A stretch of DNA of 64,000 nucleotides from Elusimicrobiota bacterium (GTDB lineage: Bacteria; Elusimicrobiota; Elusimicrobia; UBA1565; UBA9628), in NCBI GenBank assembly GCA_016218545.1, contig JACRDQ010000036.1:124001-188000 (forward strand). Reading direction: 5' to 3'. The position numbers and the translations under genes were made by a program. Of this stretch, positions 50,557 to 59,197 are shown in pieces. The notes under the pieces were generated by a model. That model was not told where the DNA came from. It worked only from the letters and a program-made list of their open reading frames with translations, and did not search any database. Each line of letters opens with the position of its first letter. Position 1 is the stretch's first letter.

Positions 50557-50729
50557 TGGAGGTGCGAACGGGATTCGAACCCGTGAATAACGGTTTTGCA
50601 GACCGTCCCCTTGGACCACTTGGGTATCGCACCGTAGAGCGGTGGGGCGGACGTATTCTACCAATTTTTCCCGGCCAAGCGACCCCTCCCCGGATTTGTA
50701 TTCCTCCGTCTCAGATGTGTAGAATGTAG
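50310..50729 (+). CDS. Possible HTH protein (doubtful)
   Basis: The first part encodes GGRAKAAVRIGIAETTLWRW and LRRLTELGI, a convincing helix-turn-helix pattern. The ORF then runs antisense through tRNA-Cys, where its sequence has no meaning, and no good ribosome site precedes the ATG at 50310. It may be a remnant of a regulator whose end was lost, or chance. Confidence 0.25.
   Translation: MFAISLRRGIVDASRCGGRAKAAVRIGIAETTLWRWTQGRSRPRGLALRRLTELGIRWEQGAAADKKEKRGRGPLERRIQEELEVRTGFEPVNNGFADRPLGPLGYRTVERWGGRILPIFPGQATPPRICIPPSQMCRM
50557..50633 (-). tRNA. tRNA-Cys (anticodon GCA)
   Basis: Acceptor stem GGTGCGA/TCGCACC, anticodon loop CTGCAAA on an ACGGT/ACCGT stem, T arm with GGTTCGAATCC, discriminator U as usual for tRNA-Cys, and encoded CCA at the 3' end. 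Confidence 0.95.
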
Positions 50730-50751
50730 GAAGACCCGTCCAGGAGGACCC

Positions 50752-51009
50752 ATGCCCAAGAACAGCCAGCCCAAGCGGAAGAAGGACCAGCGCAGCCAGG
50801 AGACCGGCGGGGGCAAGGGCATCACGGGCAAGTACGTCTACGACCCCAAGCTCGGCAGGGTCGTGAAGGTCTCGGACCGCATCCCCAAGGTCGCGTCCGC
50901 GGGCAAGAAGACGTTCGCCTGCGGGGCGGACTCCTCCTCCGAGAGCCTGCCGTGCGGAGAGGGCGGGTGCGGGGGCGGCTCCTGCGGCCTTGGCGGGATG
51001 GGTCTCTGA
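50752..51009 (+). CDS. Small protein with C-terminal Gly/Cys tail
   Basis: 85 residues behind an excellent AGGAGGA ribosome site. A lysine-rich start (KNSQPKRKKDQRSQ) is followed by ITGKYVYDPKLGRVVKVSDRIPKVAS and a Gly/Cys-rich tail (FACGAD, PCGEGGCGGGSCGLGG) that could bind a metal such as zinc. It recalls FmdB-type zinc-ribbon proteins but lacks their N-terminal ribbon. Function unknown. Confidence 0.65.
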   Translation: MPKNSQPKRKKDQRSQETGGGKGITGKYVYDPKLGRVVKVSDRIPKVASAGKKTFACGADSSSESLPCGEGGCGGGSCGLGGMGL

Positions 51010-51028
51010 GGCAGGCCCCCCTGCCCGC

Positions 51029-51937
51029 GTGAAACCCCGCTTCCTCCTCGAATACGCAGGCGTCAGGCTCCTCGACTTCGTCCTTTCCCGCCTGAGCTGG
51101 GAAGCCTGCCAGGCTCTCGGCGCCTTCATCGGCAGGACCGCGGCCGCCTTCGGACGCGGGCGCTGGGCCATGACCGTGGCCAATGTCGCGGCCGCCTTCC
51201 CTGAGCTGTCCCGGGCCGAGCACGAGGCCATAGCGCTCCAGGCCTGGGAGAACGCGGGCCGCATCGCGGCCGAGTTCTGCCGCACCCGGCACCTCTCGAA
51301 GGACGAGCTCCTCACCCGGGTCTCCTTCGAGCATCTCGACCTCGTGGACCGCACCGTGGCCGAGGGCAAGGGCGTGCTCTACAACATCGGGCACCTGGGC
51401 AACTGGGAGACCGGCGGCATCGCGTTCACGGCCAAGGGCTACCAGCTCGGCGTGGTCGGAAGGGTGATGAGGAACCCGCTCCTCGACCGCTGGATGACCG
51501 GGACGCGCTCGCGCTTCGGCGAGCAGGTCTTCGCGCACCGCAACCCCTTCTTCCAGGTCGTGCGCTGGCTCAAGGCCGGCAAGGGCACGGCCATCCTCAT
51601 CGACCACAACCTCTATCAGGGCGGCGTCTTCGTGCCGTTCTTCGGCAGGCCGGCCGCGACCTCGACCTTGAGCGGCCTGCTCGCGGTCAAGCTGGGCTGC
51701 CCCGTGCTCTCGACCCGGGTCCGGCGCGAGGGCTCGGGACTGGTGGTGAGCTTCCACGGCCCCCTGCGGGCCGATCCCGGCGCGGAGCCCGAGGCCGAGG
51801 CCCGGCGCCTGACCGTGGAGATGACCCGCCAGATCGAGGGCTTCATCCGCGAGCGGCCCGGCGAATGGCTCTGGGGCCACAACCGCTGGAAGAGGACGCA
51901 TGAGGCGGCCCAGGAAGCCTCCCCACCGGCGGCATGA
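51029..51937 (+). CDS. LpxL/HtrB-type lipid A acyltransferase
   Basis: 302 residues with an N-terminal membrane helix. The LpxL/HtrB pattern shows in NVAAAFPELSRAEHEAIALQAWENAGR, catalytic GHLGNWE (HX4E), and EWLWGHNRWK at the end. It adds a secondary acyl chain to lipid A precursors and indicates an outer membrane with lipopolysaccharide. The start is set at GTG 51029; the upstream codons of the ORF overlap the previous gene. It is coupled to the next gene by ATGA. Confidence 0.85.
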   Translation: MKPRFLLEYAGVRLLDFVLSRLSWEACQALGAFIGRTAAAFGRGRWAMTVANVAAAFPELSRAEHEAIALQAWENAGRIAAEFCRTRHLSKDELLTRVSFEHLDLVDRTVAEGKGVLYNIGHLGNWETGGIAFTAKGYQLGVVGRVMRNPLLDRWMTGTRSRFGEQVFAHRNPFFQVVRWLKAGKGTAILIDHNLYQGGVFVPFFGRPAATSTLSGLLAVKLGCPVLSTRVRREGSGLVVSFHGPLRADPGAEPEAEARRLTVEMTRQIEGFIRERPGEWLWGHNRWKRTHEAAQEASPPAA

Positions 51938-52335
51938 AAAGGAAGTTCAGGATCGCGCTGTCCGGGAGGCTCCACCGCTTCGACGCCAGGACCGCGGCCG
52001 CAGAGGCCGTGGAGTACCCGGGGTGCTACGAGCTCGTGGTCCTGGGAGCCGACCGCGAGCCCCGAGTGGCCTTCGTCGGGGTCGCGGCCGAGTCCATCCG
52101 CGTCTCTTTGGAAGCGCACCTCTCCGGAGCCCTGCGGCCCTCCCTTGCCGAGCTCGCGGCCGCGTCAGGGGACGGCTCGGTCTTCTTCGAGTTCGTGTCC
52201 TCCTCGGACATCGACTCCAAGGACGAGCACGCGGACATCGCCGGAGCCCTCATCGCCAGGCACCAGCCGCGCTTCAACGAAGGAGTCCCCCCCTCCACCG
52301 GGAAGTACGCCGAGGTGGACGTGGAGGAAGTCTAG
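51934..52335 (+). CDS. GIY-YIG-like protein, degenerate
   Basis: 133 residues. YPGCYELVVLG, AFVGVAAESIRVSLEAHL and IARHQPRFNEG follow the pattern of GIY-YIG nuclease domains, but the two signature tyrosines and the usual YVG are changed, so it may no longer cut DNA. This is fold resemblance by eye, not an assignment. ATG overlaps the acyltransferase stop as ATGA. Its stop overlaps the Lrp gene on the other strand. Confidence 0.5.
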   Translation: MKRKFRIALSGRLHRFDARTAAAEAVEYPGCYELVVLGADREPRVAFVGVAAESIRVSLEAHLSGALRPSLAELAAASGDGSVFFEFVSSSDIDSKDEHADIAGALIARHQPRFNEGVPPSTGKYAEVDVEEV

Positions 52336-52772
52336 GTGAGGCGGAAATCCTCCTTCATGATCGAGAGCACGAAATGAGTGTTGGTCCTCTCCACGAAGGG
52401 AAGGGCGAGGATGGATTTGGTGAACTTGGAGAGTTCGTCGCGGGACTTGAACTTGGCGAGCACCACCGCGTCGGTCTGGCCCGTGACGTCGTAGACCGCC
52501 AGCACCTCGGGGCGTCCCGCGATGTGCTTCTCCATCTCCACGAGCTTGCCCTTGGACACCGTGATCTCCATGACCACGGCCAATGCGTAGCCGAGCTTCT
52601 CGTGGTCGAGCACGGCGGAGTAGCCGCGGATGACGCCGGCCTCCTCGAGCTCGCGGACCTTGGCGATGACCGTGCCGGTGGAGACCCCGAGCTTCTTGGC
52701 CAGCTCCCGGTAGGAGGCCCTGGCGTCGCGCACCAGCTCTTGGAGCAACAGGCGTTCTGTTTCTGTGTTCAT
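52332..52772 (-). CDS. Lrp/AsnC-family regulator
   Basis: 146 residues. N-terminal helix-turn-helix (ASYRELAKKLGVSTGTVIAKVRELEEAGVIRGYSAVLD) and C-terminal RAM domain (VLAVYDVTGQTDAVVLAKF). Lrp-type proteins sense amino acids as octamers. It is divergent from type III glutamine synthetase across a 93-bp region with a strong promoter and an inverted repeat, so it probably regulates that gene and itself. Confidence 0.9.
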   Translation of the reverse strand: MNTETERLLLQELVRDARASYRELAKKLGVSTGTVIAKVRELEEAGVIRGYSAVLDHEKLGYALAVVMEITVSKGKLVEMEKHIAGRPEVLAVYDVTGQTDAVVLAKFKSRDELSKFTKSILALPFVERTNTHFVLSIMKEDFRLT

Positions 52773-52782
52773 TAATAGACCC

Positions 52783-52811
52783 TTGACAATCTTTATGTCA
52801 TCTTGTACACT
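52783..52811 (+). promoter_or_regulatory. Sigma-70 promoter of glutamine synthetase III
   Basis: TTGACA, 17 bases, TACACT: a near-consensus promoter in the AT-rich gap, 55 bases before the start codon. Confidence 0.8.
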
Positions 52812-52835
52812 AGTTGTGCAGTATTATAACTTCAC

Positions 52836-52852
52836 ATTGACCATTTGTCAAT
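52836..52852. promoter_or_regulatory. Possible Lrp operator
   Basis: ATTGAC, five bases, GTCAAT, just downstream of the expected transcription start. Lrp-type proteins bind such short inverted repeats; the regulator at 52332 is the obvious candidate. Confidence 0.45.
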
Positions 52853-52865
52853 ACCAGGAGGCGGC

Positions 52866-55073
52866 ATGGCGAACAACCTGATCGGCAGGCCCAACGCACC
52901 GGAGACGAAGTCCTATCATTCCAACGGCCATCAGAACGGCTCCTCTTCGTCCCAGCCCGCGGACAAGGTCTCCGACTACTACGCCTGCAACGTCTTCAAC
53001 CTCAAGACCATGCGGCCCCTGCTCCCCAAGGAGACCTTCCGCCACGTGGAGGAGGCCATCCTCGAGAGCAAGCCCCTGAGCCCCGAGGCCGCCAACTCCG
53101 TGGCCTCGGCCATGAAGACCTGGGCCATGTCCAAGGGGGCCACGCACTACACGCATTGGTTCCAGCCCATGACGGGCCTGACCGCGGAGAAGCACGACAG
53201 CTTCATCGAGCCGACCGACGACGGCGGGGTCCTTGAGACCTTCACCGGCAAGCAGCTGGCCCAGGCCGAGCCCGACGCCTCAAGCTTCCCCAGCGGCGGC
53301 CTGCGCACCACCTTCGAGGCGCGCGGCTACACGGCCTGGGACCCCACGTCTCCGGCCTTCATCATGGACACCCCCGGCGGAGCCACCCTGTGCATCCCCA
53401 CGGTCTTCGTCTCCTACGACGGGCTCTCCCTCGACAAGAAGACGCCGCTGCTACGCTCCATCGAGGCCTTGAACCGCGCGGCCCTCGATATCCTGGCCTA
53501 CTTCAAGCTCCCGGTCCGGCGCGTCTCCTCCCAGATGGGCGCCGAGCAGGAATACTTCCTCATCGACAAGGAGTACTTCGACCGCAGGCCGGACCTGCTC
53601 ATGGCCGGCCGCAGCCTCCTCGGAGCCGCCCCCCCCAAAGGCCAGCAGCTCGAGGACCACTACTTCGGGAGCATCAAGGAGCGCGTGTTCTGCTTCATGA
53701 CGGACGCCGAGCGCGAGCTCTACAAGCTCGGCGTGCCGGTCAAGACCCGCCACAACGAGGTCGCGCCCAACCAGTTCGAGGTGGCCCCGGTCCACGAGGA
53801 GGCCAACGTGGCCGTGGACCACAACCAGCTCGTCATGGACGTGTTCGCCAGGGTCGCCCTGCGGCACGGCCTCACCGCGCTCTTCCATGAGAAGCCCTTC
53901 GCGGGCACCAACGGCAGCGGCAAGCACCTCAACTGGTCGCTCGCCACGGACACGGGCGTCAACCTCCTGGCCCCGGGCGAGACCCCGGACGAGAACCTGC
54001 GCTTCCTGGTCTTCCTCGTGGCCGCGGTCAAGGCCGTCCACGACCACAGCCGGCTCCTGCGGGCCTCGGTCGCCTCCTCGGGCAACGACCATCGCCTCGG
54101 CGCCAACGAGGCGCCTCCCGCCATCATGTCGGTCTTCCTCGGCGACTACCTCGCCAAGGTCCTCGCCGACATCGAGCGCGGGGCGCCCACCAAGGAGACG
54201 GACAAGGAGTGGCTCAACCTCGGCATCGACAAGATCCCGCCGGTGCTCAAGGACAACACGGACCGCAACCGCACCTCGCCCTTCGCCTTCACCGGCAACA
54301 AGTTCGAGTTCCGCGCGGTGGGCTCGTCGTTCAACTGCGCCTTCCCCCTGACGATCATCAACGCCATCGTGGCCGGGACCCTCCGGCAGATGAAGCGCGA
54401 CATCGACGAGCGGCTCAAGGCCAGGAAGCCCTTCAAGGTCGCGGTGCTCGAGGTCATGCGGAGGTACGTCAAGGAGAGCAAGCGCGTCTGCTACGAGGGC
54501 AACAACTACTCGGGCGAGTGGGAGCGCGAGGCGGCCAAGCGGGGCCTGCCCAACGTCAAGACCACCCCCGAGGCGCTCGAGGGGCTCGTGCTCAAGGAGT
54601 CCGTCGCCCTCCTGGAGGGCCTCAAGATCCTCAGCCGCGACGAGGCGCACTGCCGCTACCACATCGAGCTCGAGCGCTACGCCAAGGACCTCGACATCGA
54701 GGCCAAGCTCCTCATCGAGATGATGGAGACCCGGGTCCTGCCCGCCGCCTTCGGCTACCAGGAGGAGCTGGCCAGCTCCATCTCCGCGCTGAAGGAGGTC
54801 CTGCCCAAGCACCCCTCCCTGCGCAGCCAGGAGAGCCTCCTCGACGAGGTAGCCGGGGGCATCGGCTCGGCCCGCGAGGCCGTGGCCCGCCTGAGGACGT
54901 CCATGGCCGCGGCCGAGCGGGAGTCCGAGCCCCTCAAGAGGGCCCTGGCCTACTGCCACGAGGTCAAGGCGCGGTTCTCCATGCTCCGGCGCACGGCCGA
55001 CAGCCTCGAGGCCCTGGTCCCGGACAACCGCTGGCCTCTGCCGAAATACCACGAGATGCTTTTCCTCATCTGA
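52866..55073 (+). CDS. glnN: Glutamine synthetase type III
   Basis: 735 residues, the length of type III enzymes and much longer than type I. Family landmarks: THYTHWFQPMTGLTAEKHDSF near the N-terminus, FPSGGLRTTFEARGYTAWD, MGAEQEYFLID, KTRHNEVAPNQFEVAPV, and GSGKHLNWSLAT with catalytic and ATP-binding residues. It makes glutamine from glutamate and ammonia. ATG 52866 has AGGAGG. A divergent Lrp regulator suggests control by amino acids. It is followed by mrp after one base. Confidence 0.95.
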   Translation: MANNLIGRPNAPETKSYHSNGHQNGSSSSQPADKVSDYYACNVFNLKTMRPLLPKETFRHVEEAILESKPLSPEAANSVASAMKTWAMSKGATHYTHWFQPMTGLTAEKHDSFIEPTDDGGVLETFTGKQLAQAEPDASSFPSGGLRTTFEARGYTAWDPTSPAFIMDTPGGATLCIPTVFVSYDGLSLDKKTPLLRSIEALNRAALDILAYFKLPVRRVSSQMGAEQEYFLIDKEYFDRRPDLLMAGRSLLGAAPPKGQQLEDHYFGSIKERVFCFMTDAERELYKLGVPVKTRHNEVAPNQFEVAPVHEEANVAVDHNQLVMDVFARVALRHGLTALFHEKPFAGTNGSGKHLNWSLATDTGVNLLAPGETPDENLRFLVFLVAAVKAVHDHSRLLRASVASSGNDHRLGANEAPPAIMSVFLGDYLAKVLADIERGAPTKETDKEWLNLGIDKIPPVLKDNTDRNRTSPFAFTGNKFEFRAVGSSFNCAFPLTIINAIVAGTLRQMKRDIDERLKARKPFKVAVLEVMRRYVKESKRVCYEGNNYSGEWEREAAKRGLPNVKTTPEALEGLVLKESVALLEGLKILSRDEAHCRYHIELERYAKDLDIEAKLLIEMMETRVLPAAFGYQEELASSISALKEVLPKHPSLRSQESLLDEVAGGIGSAREAVARLRTSMAAAERESEPLKRALAYCHEVKARFSMLRRTADSLEALVPDNRWPLPKYHEMLFLI

Positions 55074-55074
55074 C

Positions 55075-55950
55075 ATGGCCGGCCACGAGGAGGCGCGCGG
55101 GATGCACGAAGGATGCCACGGAAAGGAAGGGAGCGGCCGCAAGACGGCCGCGGTCTCGCTGCCCGGGATCAGGAACATCCTGGCCGTGGGCAGCGGCAAG
55201 GGCGGGGTCGGCAAGTCCACCGCGGCCGCCAACATCGCGGTGAGCCTCGCCCTCGACGGAGCCAAGGTCGGGCTCCTGGACGCGGACATCTACGGCCCCA
55301 ACCTGCCGCAGATGATGGGAATCGGGAAGTACTCCCCCAAGGCCGGCCCGGACAACAAGCTCGAGCCGCCCGTGGGCTTCGGGGTCAAGGTCATCTCCAT
55401 GGGCTTCTTCGTGGACAGCGACTCCCCGGTCATCTGGCGCGGCCCCATGGTGCACGGCGCCATCGTCCAGCTCCTGAGCGAGGTCTCCTGGGGCGAGCTC
55501 GACTACCTGGTGGTGGACCTGCCCCCGGGCACGGGCGACGCCCAGCTCTCCCTGTGCCAGTCCGTCCCGGTCTCGGGCGCGGTGCTGGTCAGCACCCCGC
55601 AGAGCGTGGCGCTCTCCGACGTGCGCAAGGCCCTGTCCATGTTCAAGAGCCTGCAGGTCCCGGTCCTGGGGCTCGTCGAGAACATGGCCGAGTTCGCCTG
55701 CCCGCATTGCGGAAAGACCAGCCGCGTCTTCTCCCACGGCGGGGCCAAGGAGCTGGCCGAGAAGCACGGCATCCCGCTCCTGGGCTCGGTGCCCCTCGAC
55801 CCGCTGGTATGCGAGACCGGAGAGTCCGGCGCGCCGGTCGCGGCCTCGCAGCCGGGCTCGGCCGCGGCCAAGGCCTTCCGGGAGATCGCGGCCAAGGTCG
55901 TCGAGCGCCTCAGCACCGCGGCCTCCAGGCGCGGCACGCAAGATTTCTAG
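55075..55950 (+). CDS. mrp: Mrp/ApbC-type Fe-S carrier ATPase
   Basis: 291 residues. The deviant Walker A AVGSGKGGVGKST, DADIYGPNLPQMMG, VVDLPPGTGDAQ, and the CPHC cysteine pair that holds a bridging Fe-S cluster are all present. The N-terminus carries a short His/Cys segment (GHEEARGMHEGCHG) seen in some Mrp proteins. It delivers Fe-S clusters to apoproteins. Confidence 0.93.
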   Translation: MAGHEEARGMHEGCHGKEGSGRKTAAVSLPGIRNILAVGSGKGGVGKSTAAANIAVSLALDGAKVGLLDADIYGPNLPQMMGIGKYSPKAGPDNKLEPPVGFGVKVISMGFFVDSDSPVIWRGPMVHGAIVQLLSEVSWGELDYLVVDLPPGTGDAQLSLCQSVPVSGAVLVSTPQSVALSDVRKALSMFKSLQVPVLGLVENMAEFACPHCGKTSRVFSHGGAKELAEKHGIPLLGSVPLDPLVCETGESGAPVAASQPGSAAAKAFREIAAKVVERLSTAASRRGTQDF

Positions 55951-55954
55951 CGGC

Positions 55955-56662
55955 ATGCGGCCCGGCGCGGGCTTCAAAGCCGGGCTCGGCGTCCTGGCCG
56001 CCTGCCTGCTCTTCGGCTGGGCCGCGGCCGTCGCGATCCCCCTCCGGAGCACGGAGCAGTGGTACGCGGCCTTCACCTGGGGCGCGCTCTGGCGGACAGC
56101 CGGGTTCGCGTTCCTCCTCTGGTCGGACCGGGGCCCCGACCGCGCGGCCCCTTTCGACTTTGGCGGCATGCCGCACGGCCGCGCGGCAGCTCACGGGGCG
56201 CTCATGCTCGGGCTCTGGAGCCTGCTCCTGCACGGCGCGGGAGGCGGGCCATGGACCCCGGCCGAACGCTCCCTGGGTCTGCTCGCGTGCCTGACGGTCG
56301 GGCTCTTCGAGGAGCAGCTCTTCCGCGGCGTCCTCCTCCACGGGCTCCGCGGACGATGGGGCGACGTCCGGGCGGCGCTGGGGACCTCGCTCATGTTCAT
56401 GCTCTACCACACCCGGCCCCAGTCCTTCGCCGCCTGGCCCCACATCCTCCTGACCGGAGCCGTGTTCGCGGGCCTGCGCCTGAGAGGCATGAGCCTCGGC
56501 CACCTGGCCCTCATCCACGCCGCGGCGGACGCGCTCTTCTTCTTCCACGGCAGGCAGGGCCCCTCGGTCCAGGGCCCCGCCTACTGGCTCTTCCTGACCG
56601 GGCTCTTCCTCTACGCGGTCTGGGCCCTCCCCCCTTCCGACGCTCCGCGGCACGGACGCTGA
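55955..56662 (+). CDS. CPBP-family intramembrane metalloprotease
   Basis: 235 residues with six or so helices. Motif 1 FEEQLFRG (EExxxR) and later histidines in MLYHTRP and LALIHAAAD match the CPBP/CAAX-protease (Abi) family. These act in prenyl-protein or peptide processing or immunity; the target is unknown. ATG 55955 is four bases after mrp. Confidence 0.85.
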   Translation: MRPGAGFKAGLGVLAACLLFGWAAAVAIPLRSTEQWYAAFTWGALWRTAGFAFLLWSDRGPDRAAPFDFGGMPHGRAAAHGALMLGLWSLLLHGAGGGPWTPAERSLGLLACLTVGLFEEQLFRGVLLHGLRGRWGDVRAALGTSLMFMLYHTRPQSFAAWPHILLTGAVFAGLRLRGMSLGHLALIHAAADALFFFHGRQGPSVQGPAYWLFLTGLFLYAVWALPPSDAPRHGR

Positions 56663-56671
56663 GCCCGCCCC

Positions 56672-56857
56672 TCAGGAGGCCAGCATGTTCACGGCCCGGC
56701 TGATCATGGCCTGGATCTGGTCGAAGAGCTGCGGCATGTATTTTTTCAGGGCCACGCCCGAGACGAGCACCACGCCCACGACCACGGTCAGCATGAGCAG
56801 GTACTCCACCGTGTTCTGCCCCTGCCGGGAAACGAGCATCGCTCTCAGTCGGTTCAT
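56672..56857 (-). CDS. Type IVb (Flp-like) prepilin
   Basis: 61 residues. Short basic leader MNRLRAMLVSRQG, cleavage expected after Gly13, giving a mature N-terminus QNTVEYLLML with glutamate at +5, the hallmark of type IVb/Flp prepilins, then one transmembrane helix and an amphipathic tail LKKYMPQLFDQIQAM. AAGGAGG ribosome site. No Tad assembly genes are in the window. The last 29 residues closely resemble the tail of the anti-sigma factor at 57766. Confidence 0.85.
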   Translation of the reverse strand: MNRLRAMLVSRQGQNTVEYLLMLTVVVGVVLVSGVALKKYMPQLFDQIQAMISRAVNMLAS

Positions 56858-56948
56858 GCGGCCTCCTTGACGACAAGTCAGACACAGGAGGGCCCGGATC
56901 GGTTCTCGACTGCGGACCCTCAGGAGCGGGATATGATATCTTCTCATC

Positions 56949-57740
56949 ATGGACCGATGGCATGGAGAGCACTATGTGCCTCCCGTCTCGATCATCGACG
57001 AGGCCGAACTCAAGGCCATCCTCGATGAGCTGGCCCGGGTCGTCGCCCAGAAGTCCGAACCCCCGTCTCTCCCGGCCGCCCCGCCGCCGCAGCCGGTCGA
57101 GGCCGCCGCTGCCGCCGAGCAGCCCCCCGCGACGCCTGGGCCCGAAAAGGAGACGCCGTCCCAGGTCCTCCCTGACCGTTTTGAATTGCCTCTCCCCGAA
57201 CCGAGCAAGGCGCCCGCTCCCGCTCCTCGACCGACGCAGGCCCCGCCGGCCGCTGAGACCCCGTCCCCCCGGCCCGCTCTTCCGGAGGGAGGGGCGCCGA
57301 AGGACGCGCACCAGGAACAGCTGAGGCCCATCGCCGTGGTCGCCACCCCGGCCGCCGCGGCCGACATCGCAGACCTCATGCGCTCCCTGCAGGAGATCGG
57401 ACGCAAGATCGCCCAGCCGATCTATCTGCGCGCCACGTGCGTCCAGACCGTGGATGCCGAGACCATCCCGGCCACGGTCGGGATCAAGGTCCAGGAGGCC
57501 GACGTCGTGGCCGTGATCGCCATGCTCAAGGGCTTGCCCGACGACAAGCGCGCCGCGCTCCTGTCGGTCCTGGGAGGCAAGATGTTCCACCTCCACCTCG
57601 TGGAGCCGGAGGACATCCGCAACCGCGCCGCCCTCATCGACATCATGAGCGACCTGCTCGTCATCGATCCACAGGCGCACTCGGGGACCTTCCGCTGGGA
57701 AGGCGCGCAATTCGACGACGCCAACGGCCGCAGGCGCTAG
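56949..57740 (+). CDS. Proline-rich protein of unknown function
   Basis: 263 residues with no signal peptide. A short helical start (SIIDEAELKAILDELARVVAQ) is followed by an unstructured Pro/Ala-rich linker (about 40-125) and a compact alpha/beta domain (about 130-255). No family recognised. It lies between the pilin and the sigma/anti-sigma genes, on the other strand from all three. Confidence 0.6.
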   Translation: MDRWHGEHYVPPVSIIDEAELKAILDELARVVAQKSEPPSLPAAPPPQPVEAAAAAEQPPATPGPEKETPSQVLPDRFELPLPEPSKAPAPAPRPTQAPPAAETPSPRPALPEGGAPKDAHQEQLRPIAVVATPAAAADIADLMRSLQEIGRKIAQPIYLRATCVQTVDAETIPATVGIKVQEADVVAVIAMLKGLPDDKRAALLSVLGGKMFHLHLVEPEDIRNRAALIDIMSDLLVIDPQAHSGTFRWEGAQFDDANGRRR

Positions 57741-57765
57741 GAGCCTGCGAAACCCGAGCCTGCGC

Positions 57766-58146
57766 TTAGCGGCCGAGGCTCCCGGCCGCCTTGCCGATCA
57801 TGCCCTGGATCTGCTCGAAGACCTGGGGCATGAACCTCTTGAACGCCACGCCGCCGGCCAGCACCACGACGACGATCACGGCCATGGCGAAGGCGAACCC
57901 GAGCCGCCGCGGCGCCCCCCGCTCTCCTCCCCTGCGGCGCGCCCGCAGGGCGCGGAAGACCATCCCCTCGGGAGCAGGCTCGAGTCCGTGCTTCTTGAAC
58001 GCCGCGGAAGCGCCCTTGAGCCGTTGAAGGAGGGCTGCGCACTCCGGGCAGGAGGCCAGGTGCCCCGCCACCCCGGCAAGGGCCGCGGCATCAAGCTCGC
58101 GGTCCAGATAGGCTGAGAGGTCCTCGGGGGTCACTTCATGGGGCAT
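57766..58146 (-). CDS. Zinc-type anti-sigma factor with pilin-like tail
   Basis: 126 residues. The N-terminal anti-sigma domain has the HxxxCxxC zinc motif (His29, Cys33, Cys36) that binds the ECF sigma. A membrane helix (about 83-101) leads to a short C-terminal tail. The final 29 residues (98-126) are 15/29 identical, gap-free, to residues 33-61 of the prepilin at 56672, including MPQ-F-QIQ-MI, and both proteins end there. ATG at 58146 overlaps the sigma stop by 11 bases. Confidence 0.85.
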   Translation of the reverse strand: MPHEVTPEDLSAYLDRELDAAALAGVAGHLASCPECAALLQRLKGASAAFKKHGLEPAPEGMVFRALRARRRGGERGAPRRLGFAFAMAVIVVVVLAGGVAFKRFMPQVFEQIQGMIGKAAGSLGR

Positions 58147-58672
58147 GGGGTTCTTCCTCGGCCGACAAGGCCTCGGCCAGGAGCATGCGCGCCCTGGCCA
58201 GCCGCGACTTGACCGTGCCCAGGGGGATGCCCAGGGACGCGGCGATCTCCGGATAGGAGCGGCCGTCGAGCTCCCTGAGGACCAGCACGGCCCGCTCCTC
58301 CGGGGTCAGGCCGGACATGGCCTTGGCGATGGCCCTGCGGGTCTCCGCGGCCTGGGCCTCCTGCTCCGGGGAGGGGTCCGGGCCCGGGATGTCCCGGGGC
58401 TCGCTCAAGACCTCCTCCGAGTCCTCCGGGGCGAAGAAGCGGAGCACCTTCCACTTCTTGAAGGAGCGCAGGGAGTTCTTCCAGCAGTTGAGCGTGATGC
58501 GGTAGACCCAGGAGCCGGGGTCCGCTTCCCCGCGGAAGCCCCGCCACCCTCTCAGCGCCCGGACCAGGGCGTCCTGCGCGAGGTCCGCGGCCTCGTCGCG
58601 GTCGCCGGTCAGGCGCAAGGCGAGGTTGTAGACCATGCGCCCGTAGCGCTGGACCATCTCTTCTTCGGTCAT
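58136..58672 (-). CDS. ECF sigma factor
   Basis: 178 residues. Region 2: YNLALRLTGDRDEAADLAQDALVRALRGW and WVYRITLNCWKNSLR. Region 4: LTPEERAVLVLRELDGRSYPEIAASLGIPLGTVKSRLARARMLL. ATG at 58672 is chosen; a GTG three codons earlier (58681) is possible. It is paired with the zinc-type anti-sigma and is distinct from the island's NrsF-linked sigma. Confidence 0.9.
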   Translation of the reverse strand: MTEEEMVQRYGRMVYNLALRLTGDRDEAADLAQDALVRALRGWRGFRGEADPGSWVYRITLNCWKNSLRSFKKWKVLRFFAPEDSEEVLSEPRDIPGPDPSPEQEAQAAETRRAIAKAMSGLTPEERAVLVLRELDGRSYPEIAASLGIPLGTVKSRLARARMLLAEALSAEEEPHAP

Positions 58673-58747
58673 GCAGGACACGACGGGCCGGGGAACGGTC
58701 CTCCGGGCCCCGGGAGATTATATCTCTGAATATAGTAGTATTGCGCT

Positions 58748-59182
58748 ATGGCATGGTGGATGTGGCTCATCGTCGGCCTCGGTCTGCTCGCGGGCGAGCT
58801 CGTCACGCCCGGCGGGTTCTTCGTCATCTTCTTCGCGGTCTCGGCGCTGATCGTGATGGTCCTCTCGCTCCTGGGCGTCGGCGGTCCGGTGTGGGTCCAG
58901 GGACTGACTTTCGTGGCCCTGGCCGTGGTCCTGCTGCTCCTCTTCCGCAGGCGGCTCCTGGCGCGCTTCCGCCCGAGCGACGACCTGGGCAAGAGTCTCG
59001 CCGACGTGGTGGGCGGGGTGGCGATGCCGGTGGACGACATCCCGGCGGGCTCCGTCGGCAAAGCCGAGTACCGCGGCTCCTCGTGGAGCGTGCGCAACGT
59101 CGGGGACAAACCGGTGGCCAAGGGCCAGCGGTGCAGGGTCCAGAAGGTCGAGGGGCTGATGCTCTTCGTGACAGCCGAATAA
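58748..59182 (+). CDS. NfeD-like membrane protein
   Basis: 144 residues: two or three helices, then a C-terminal OB-fold (GKAEYRGSSWSVRNVGDKPVAKGQRCRV). NfeD short forms work with SPFH proteins in membrane quality control, and the next gene encodes one. Confidence 0.88.
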   Translation: MAWWMWLIVGLGLLAGELVTPGGFFVIFFAVSALIVMVLSLLGVGGPVWVQGLTFVALAVVLLLLFRRRLLARFRPSDDLGKSLADVVGGVAMPVDDIPAGSVGKAEYRGSSWSVRNVGDKPVAKGQRCRVQKVEGLMLFVTAE

Positions 59183-59197
59183 TTAGGAGAGTCCGAC

